This document shows positions 4,924 to 8,801 of a stretch of DNA of 8,801 nt, piece by piece. How positions within the stretch are numbered: position 1 is the stretch's first letter; every line of letters begins with the position of its first letter. Both the position numbers and the translations under genes were made by a program. Origin of the DNA: Promethearchaeia archaeon (lineage in GTDB: Archaea; Asgardarchaeota; Lokiarchaeia; Sigyniarchaeales; SOKP01); NCBI GenBank assembly GCA_029856445.1, contig JAHQWY010000150.1, positions 1 to 8,801 of the forward strand. The letters are read 5' to 3'. The notes below the pieces were generated by a model. That model made no database searches and was not told where the DNA came from. It saw only the letters and a program-made list of their open reading frames with translations.

Positions 4924-6918
4924 GTGCATTCCGACAAAAATAATAATTTTTTAGAAAAGCAACTAAAGACATTAGGTCAAAAAATAAGAATAGATATTTT
5001 GAAAAAACTAAAAGTTGCTCAAAATCACTTTTCGTTTTCAAAACTCCAAAAAGAGGTTCTGGAACATAATGACTCCTCAGTAAATTTCTCTTTTCATCTA
5101 AATGCATTAAAAAAGTGTGAACTTATTGATTCATCAGAAGAAGGGTATTATATCACAAAATTAGGGAAACAAATTTTAAAAAATATTCTCTCAATAGAAA
5201 AGATTCTTACAGATAGATCTAAAAAGAGAATGATTAGGACTTCCAAATATTCTAAAGAATTATTTGATTCAAACAAAATAGAGGAGTATCTCGTTACCGA
5301 AGGTGAATTAGATGTCTTTTTAGCAAGACAAATTGCTCGAGAAGTTGAAGCACGTTTAACTAAAACAGATATTGAATATCTAACTGCTCCATTAATGCGA
5401 GAGTATATAAATGCAGTTTTATTAGAAAATGGTTTAGAAGAGGTAAGACACAAACTTACTAGATTAGGAACACCACCTTTTGAAGTTTTTAAATTATTTA
5501 ATTCTAAAGAAAAGGAAATTGATCCTGAAAATTTTATAAGAACGTTAGGTTCAGATGTTTCTGAACAATTTCTTCTTCTAAATCTACTCCCAAAAAATTT
5601 CGCAGATTTATATCTATCTGGAGAAATAGCGCTTCTGCATTTAAATTATTGGAGTTTAAGACCATTAGGTATCTATTTAAATATTGATCCTATTATTAAG
5701 TATATTCTAAATAGCTACCCAAAAACGTCAAGTGGATTTAAAGATACTAAAGATTTAATAAAATTAGTCTTAACTTTCTGTGATTTTCTAAAAAAATTTA
5801 AATTTTTTTACTCTAAAGACTTACTAATTGGAGATTTTAATCAATTTTTAACTGATTTCAATTTTCCTGCAAATAAGTCTTATATCTTCGATCTACTAAC
5901 TTCCCAAATACTTAGTATTAATGAAGGGATTAAAGATGGTAAATCGCATCTAACTTTAGGATTTAATAACAGTCAATCTCCCAATAATGACAGTATTTTA
6001 TGTAGTCAACCAGTTTCTCAATTTATGTATTCATTTCTTAAACAACCAGTACAAAACAATGAACCATTATTATTGTTTGAATATTCGGATTTTATATCTC
6101 AAAATTCATCAATAAATATTATAAATAGTCTTTTTTCACATTCTCTAAGAAAAAATATAATTCTTCAAGACAATTGTATTTCTAATTTGCTGAATTCTAA
6201 TATTGTTAAAATTTTAAATCCAAAACAAAATAAAATCATTTTAGATAAGCTTTTAATAAATTTACATATGATTTCAGTAGAAGCAAAGCAAAATGATGAT
6301 GTATTTATACAATTACTACAGGACAAAATGGAATCGATTTTTGAATTGTTTAAAATTAAGAAAACCCTTGTTTATAAAAAACTAAATACCATTAATGAGT
6401 GGAATAAATTAACTTTACAGTTATTTGAGGAAAATCAAGAATCCATTTTAAGGGATTCAATAAAATCCATAAGCTTTTTTGGATTAAATAAAGCGATTCT
6501 AAATCACTGTGGCATAGAGCTTGATAGAACGGAAAGTAGCGCATCATTTGCCTTAAAAATCTTATCTTTTATGAAAAAACTAATTGAAGAAAAGAATCAA
6601 TCAGAAAATGATTACTTTACTCTTTCACAACCCCATAGTGATAAATATTTACAAGATTGTTGGAATAATGGAAATTCTCCTAATGGAGAGAATATCAATT
6701 GTTACTCATCTAAGATTATAAGAAAGAACTCTACTTTATCTTTAGATAAAAAACTCTCCCTTTTCAAAAAATTTGAAAATATAATAAATGGAGGGTCTAT
6801 ATTTGATCAATCGATTAATGCAAATGATATCTCCCTAAATAGTTATCTAAAATTGTTAATTAAATCAAGAATTGGTGCTTTTGCTTTAAGTAATTTTGAA
6901 GTTCATAGAAAAAATTAA
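4924..6918 (+). CDS. Winged-helix / ATP-cone / degenerate NrdD-like protein, probable nucleotide-responsive regulator
   Basis: Residues 10-85 form an ArsR-like winged helix: TLGQKIRIDILKKLK opens it, NFSFHLNALKKCELI (54-68) looks like the recognition region and GYYITKLGKQIL the wing. Residues about 101-180 resemble an ATP-cone (FDSNKIEEYL, LARQIAREVEARL, VLLENGLEEVR), the nucleotide-binding lid of ribonucleotide reductases and NrdR. From about 215 the order follows anaerobic reductase NrdD: LPKNFADLYLSGEIALLHL, DFNQFLTDF (304-312), LLINLHMISVEAKQNDD (443-459), ISFFGLNKAI (516-525), SFALKILSFMKKLIEE (541-556) and NGGSIFDQSI (622-631). The chain ends at 664, just before where NrdD carries its four zinc cysteines and glycyl-radical RVxGY loop, neither of which is present. 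Catalysis by the known mechanism is therefore very unlikely; I infer a regulator sensing (d)NTPs. The GTG start lacks a ribosome binding site. AGGT with an ATG at 4902 is well spaced but one base out of frame, so the N-terminus may be slightly longer. It converges on pyrB with 20 bases between. Confidence 0.8.
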   Translation: MHSDKNNNFLEKQLKTLGQKIRIDILKKLKVAQNHFSFSKLQKEVLEHNDSSVNFSFHLNALKKCELIDSSEEGYYITKLGKQILKNILSIEKILTDRSKKRMIRTSKYSKELFDSNKIEEYLVTEGELDVFLARQIAREVEARLTKTDIEYLTAPLMREYINAVLLENGLEEVRHKLTRLGTPPFEVFKLFNSKEKEIDPENFIRTLGSDVSEQFLLLNLLPKNFADLYLSGEIALLHLNYWSLRPLGIYLNIDPIIKYILNSYPKTSSGFKDTKDLIKLVLTFCDFLKKFKFFYSKDLLIGDFNQFLTDFNFPANKSYIFDLLTSQILSINEGIKDGKSHLTLGFNNSQSPNNDSILCSQPVSQFMYSFLKQPVQNNEPLLLFEYSDFISQNSSINIINSLFSHSLRKNIILQDNCISNLLNSNIVKILNPKQNKIILDKLLINLHMISVEAKQNDDVFIQLLQDKMESIFELFKIKKTLVYKKLNTINEWNKLTLQLFEENQESILRDSIKSISFFGLNKAILNHCGIELDRTESSASFALKILSFMKKLIEEKNQSENDYFTLSQPHSDKYLQDCWNNGNSPNGENINCYSSKIIRKNSTLSLDKKLSLFKKFENIINGGSIFDQSINANDISLNSYLKLLIKSRIGAFALSNFEVHRKN

Positions 6919-6947
6919 AAGCGATGTCCTCAATCTCTTCAATTTTT
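6909..6947. terminator. Convergent oligo-T termination signals
   Basis: Only 20 bases separate the stops of the + strand regulator (6918) and minus-strand pyrB (6939). A TTTTT run (6943-6947) follows the regulator on the + strand and lies inside the pyrB 3' end. A run of six A (6909-6914), read as T on the minus strand, follows pyrB and lies inside the regulator's 3' end. Short T runs are the intrinsic termination signal in archaea, so each gene may terminate within its neighbour. They are weak and common in AT-rich DNA. Confidence 0.35.
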
Positions 6948-7856
6948 CATTAACTCTGCTAATATAGCTTTTCTCATCGGAATACCATAATATGTCTGTT
7001 TAAAATAAATTGCTTTCTCAGAATTATCAACATTAGGATTTATTTCTGTTATTCGGGGTAATGGATGTAGTAAACGAAAATTTCCCTTAGTATTTTCAAG
7101 ATCATCTGCCCTAAAGGTGTATATGTTTTTTACTTTTTCATATTCCTCTAAATCAATAAACCTTTCTTTCTGAACTCGAGTCATATAAAGTACATCTAGT
7201 ATATTTAAAATCTTCCTATAGTCAGTTATTTCCTTATATTTCATCTGTCGTTGCTGTAAGAAATCTTTATCCCGATTTCTCATCCTTAACTCAACAGGAC
7301 TTATGAAGTAAATATTAACATCATAATTAGATAAAAGAATTGAAAGTGAATGAACTGTTCTCCCATATTTAAGATCTCCCATTAATCCTATATTTAAGCC
7401 ATTTAACGTGCCACATTCTTCTGTAATGGTTAAAAGGTCTAGTAATGCTTGAGTAGGATGTTCTCCACTTCCAGATCCTGCATTAATGATTGGTATCTGT
7501 GCGAATTTGGAAGCCATTTTAGCAGCACCTTCAAGCGAGTGCCTCATTACAATGCAATCACTATAATTTTCTACTGTTCTAATGGTGTCCGCTATACTTT
7601 CACCTTTTTTAATTGAGGATACATCTCCAGTATGAAACCCTATTACATTTCCTCCTAATCTATACATGGCAGATTCAAAACTAAGACGAGTACGAGTGGA
7701 GGGTTCGAAAAACAAAGTTGCAAGAATTTTATCCCTTAAAAGATTTGAGTTTTTCTCACTTATCATTTCTCTACCTTTTTTCAAAATATATTCAATATCT
7801 TCTCTATCAAATTGCTTAGCACTAATTACTCCTTCGGCAAATTTCTCATGAAACAT
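6939..7856 (-). CDS. pyrB: Aspartate carbamoyltransferase, catalytic chain
   Basis: PyrB joins carbamoyl phosphate and L-aspartate to make N-carbamoyl-aspartate, the first committed step of pyrimidine synthesis, in the cytoplasm. At 305 residues it is full length. The carbamoyl-phosphate loop FFEPSTRTRLSFESAM is at 49-64, and the loop with the catalytic lysine, DVSSIKKGES, at 78-87. RH of MRHS is at 105-106 and the HPTQALLDL motif at 133-141. The aspartate-domain GDLKYGRTVHSL is at 160-171 and HPLPR at 264-268. All key residues are in place, and YFKQTYYG near the end follows the family pattern. HPLPR with the aspartate-side residues favours PyrB over ornithine carbamoyltransferase. The ATG at 7854-7856 opens a normal N-terminus. 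No pyrI regulatory chain adjoins it in this window. Its convergent neighbour is a nucleotide-sensor-like protein, but shared regulation is not shown. Confidence 0.95.
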   Translation of the reverse strand: MFHEKFAEGVISAKQFDREDIEYILKKGREMISEKNSNLLRDKILATLFFEPSTRTRLSFESAMYRLGGNVIGFHTGDVSSIKKGESIADTIRTVENYSDCIVMRHSLEGAAKMASKFAQIPIINAGSGSGEHPTQALLDLLTITEECGTLNGLNIGLMGDLKYGRTVHSLSILLSNYDVNIYFISPVELRMRNRDKDFLQQRQMKYKEITDYRKILNILDVLYMTRVQKERFIDLEEYEKVKNIYTFRADDLENTKGNFRLLHPLPRITEINPNVDNSEKAIYFKQTYYGIPMRKAILAELMKN

Positions 7857-7968
7857 TTATATTCTCATTTATTATGTTTTTATTAACATTATGTAAGTAA
7901 GATTTAAATTATTTATTATTAAACTAAGGGTTCCTAAATTAAATAGGCTGAACTAATAAAATTTAAAA

Positions 7969-7978
7969 TTTATAAATA
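7969..7978 (+). promoter_or_regulatory. Putative TATA box for rpl44e-rps27e
   Basis: TTTATAAATA lies in the 160-base divergent gap between pyrB and rpl44e. It predicts a transcript start near 8000 and a leader of about 17 bases before the ATG at 8017. No ribosome binding site is seen ahead of that ATG, so a short-leader message is plausible. Confidence 0.4.
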
Positions 7979-8016
7979 ATTAGATTAGTTAATTAGCTAA
8001 AATAAAGATTCTAAAT

Positions 8017-8298
8017 ATGAAGTATCCCAAAACCACGAGGAAATATTGCCCCAGTTGCCGCACTCATCAAGTGCATAATGTTTCAGTGTACAAAAGGGGA
8101 AAAGAACGTACTTTAAATCATGGTAGGAGAAGATTAGAACGCAAAAAACGAGGTTATGGTTCATTTCCAAAAGAAATTTTCCATAAAAATGCTAAGATTA
8201 ACAGGAAAACTACTCCAGTTTTAGAATGTACAGAATGTGGGAAAAAACAATATGCTAAATCCTATCGCGTTAAAAGACTCGAATTACAAGAAGTATAA
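8017..8298 (+). CDS. rpl44e: Large ribosomal subunit protein L44e (eL42 type)
   Basis: This is a zinc-binding protein of the archaeal/eukaryotic large subunit, located near the tRNA exit site. The 93-residue length is typical. It opens MKYPKTTRKYCPSCRTHQVH with one zinc knuckle at C11/C14, and the second is CTECGKKQYA at C71/C74, giving a four-cysteine site. Between them lies the very basic RNA-binding stretch with HGRRRLERKKRGYGSFPKE (35-53). It is followed 21 bases later by rps27e, a pairing that is conserved across archaea. Confidence 0.96.
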   Translation: MKYPKTTRKYCPSCRTHQVHNVSVYKRGKERTLNHGRRRLERKKRGYGSFPKEIFHKNAKINRKTTPVLECTECGKKQYAKSYRVKRLELQEV

Positions 8299-8305
8299 TT
8301 GATCA

Positions 8306-8311
8306 TGAGGT
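8306..8311 (+). promoter_or_regulatory. Ribosome binding site of rps27e
   Basis: TGAGGT lies eight bases before the ATG at 8320 and matches the archaeal anti-Shine-Dalgarno. Like rpsG, the second gene of its pair uses a clear ribosome binding site whereas the first gene does not, which fits co-transcription with rpl44e. Confidence 0.7.
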
Positions 8312-8319
8312 AAAAATCA

Positions 8320-8526
8320 ATGCCAAAAAACAAAAAATCTAAGGTTCTAATACCGCAACCCAAAAGTAGGTTCTTACGTGTAAAATGTTTAAATTGCGGG
8401 AATCAACAAATAATTTTTGGATGTTCCGCAACTGATGTGGAATGCTTAGTATGTGGAAAAACTTTACTCCAATCTACTGGGGGTAAAGCTCGAATTCTTA
8501 CTAAAATTTTAGAAGTTCTTTCTTAA
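8320..8526 (+). CDS. rps27e: Small ribosomal subunit protein S27e (eS27)
   Basis: S27e is a zinc-ribbon protein of the archaeal/eukaryotic small subunit. At 68 residues it is the usual archaeal size. The C4 ribbon is complete: CLNC at 23-26 and CLVC at 42-45, with the intervening family stretch GNQQIIFGCSATDVEC. IPQPKSRFLRVKC before the first knuckle and STGGKARILTKILEV after the second are also characteristic. In many archaea the gene for initiation factor aIF2 alpha follows; here a transporter follows instead. Confidence 0.96.
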   Translation: MPKNKKSKVLIPQPKSRFLRVKCLNCGNQQIIFGCSATDVECLVCGKTLLQSTGGKARILTKILEVLS

Positions 8527-8686
8527 TTACTAATCTTCAATATCCTATTACTGTAATGATTAATATTGATTATTCCAAAATAAATAGTTTTAAACTTAAT
8601 ATTTTATAATCTTAAGACTTAACTGTTTTATAATTCACCTTACATTATCTAAATTTAGCTTAATTATTGGAAAGTTGTGAAGAATT
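8527..8686. other. AT-rich gap between rps27e and the transporter
   Basis: I see no gene or structured RNA here. It holds several TATA-like strings (TTTATAAT at 8603-8610 and TTTATAATT at 8627-8635), which could start transcription of the transporter. A clear oligo-T terminator for rps27e is not visible. Confidence 0.4.
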
Positions 8687-8801
8687 ATTAACGTAGAGCC
8701 TCAATTTTCAGAAAAAAAATTTGAAAAAAGGCTTTTAATTATTTTTATAATTCAATTTACAGAAGTTTTAGGTTTTAGTAGTGTGTTACCTATAATCCCC
8801 T
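8687..8801 (+). CDS. Major facilitator superfamily transporter, N-terminal fragment running off the window
   Basis: The open frame at the end reads (I)NVEPQFSEKKFEKRLL, then IIFIIQFTEVLGFSSVLPII, which is the first membrane helix of a major facilitator superfamily protein (G-F-x-x-V-L-P pattern as in multidrug and TetA-like exporters). About 15 hydrophilic residues ahead of the helix is the normal layout. The frame has no ATG, GTG or TTG between the upstream stop (TGA 8678-8680) and the helix. The natural start is occupied by ATT codons (8684 and 8687), with a weak GTGA at 8677-8680 ahead. A TTTATAATT at 8627-8635 could be its TATA box. Substrate cannot be guessed from this part, and the gene continues beyond 8801. 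Confidence 0.65.
   Translation, partial: MNVEPQFSEKKFEKRLLIIFIIQFTEVLGFSSVLPIIP

Noticed and set aside
4919..5453. Minus-strand open frames (4919-5107 and 5148-5453) opposite the regulator
   Set aside because: They lie opposite the winged-helix and ATP-cone coding sequence, have no recognisable motifs and are typical antisense shadows.
7666..7851. Plus-strand open frame opposite the pyrB 5' end
   Set aside because: pyrB is certain on the other strand here and this frame has no family features.

Overview
The window is chromosomal DNA from an AT-rich archaeon. RNA polymerase subunit A is split into A' and A'' genes, the polymerase cluster carries ribosomal L30e and a two-KH NusA, and L44e and S27e are archaeal/eukaryotic-type proteins. 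Several genes have TATA-like elements about 25 bases before the start (leaderless style), and others have GAGGT-type ribosome binding sites. A Lokiarchaeia-like Asgard archaeon is a plausible guess from the AT richness and the odd accessory proteins, but nothing here proves it.

Positions 1-3851 hold the classic archaeal transcription/translation cluster on the + strand: the 3' end of rpoA1, then rpoA2, rpl30e, nusA, rpsL and rpsG. The A' subunit carries an unusual Lys/Glu-rich tail ending in a conserved-looking basic/aromatic module. The elongation factor gene that often follows rpsG is missing here.

Positions 3852-6918 are the accessory part. They hold a possible 51-codon ORF with a near-perfect ribosome binding site but an ATT first codon. 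Next comes a minus-strand membrane protein with two C-terminal zinc ribbons, whose reading frame runs far upstream of any ATG/GTG/TTG. The main item is a 664-residue protein that joins a winged helix, an ATP-cone-like segment and a degenerate class III ribonucleotide reductase (NrdD) body. That body stops before the C-terminal zinc-cysteine and glycyl-radical region. I read it as a nucleotide-sensing regulator made from a dead reductase, an analogue of NrdR by a different route.

Positions 6939-8801 hold pyrB (aspartate carbamoyltransferase catalytic chain) on the minus strand, convergent with the regulator. Then come rpl44e and rps27e as a + strand pair, and the first 38 codons of a major facilitator superfamily transporter that runs off the window.

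A recurring oddity is that three accessory reading frames lack a standard in-frame start at their natural N-terminus, and the regulator has its best ATG/ribosome-binding-site pair one base out of frame. This could reflect ATT initiation, single-base sequence errors, decay or frameshifting. The sequence alone does not decide.
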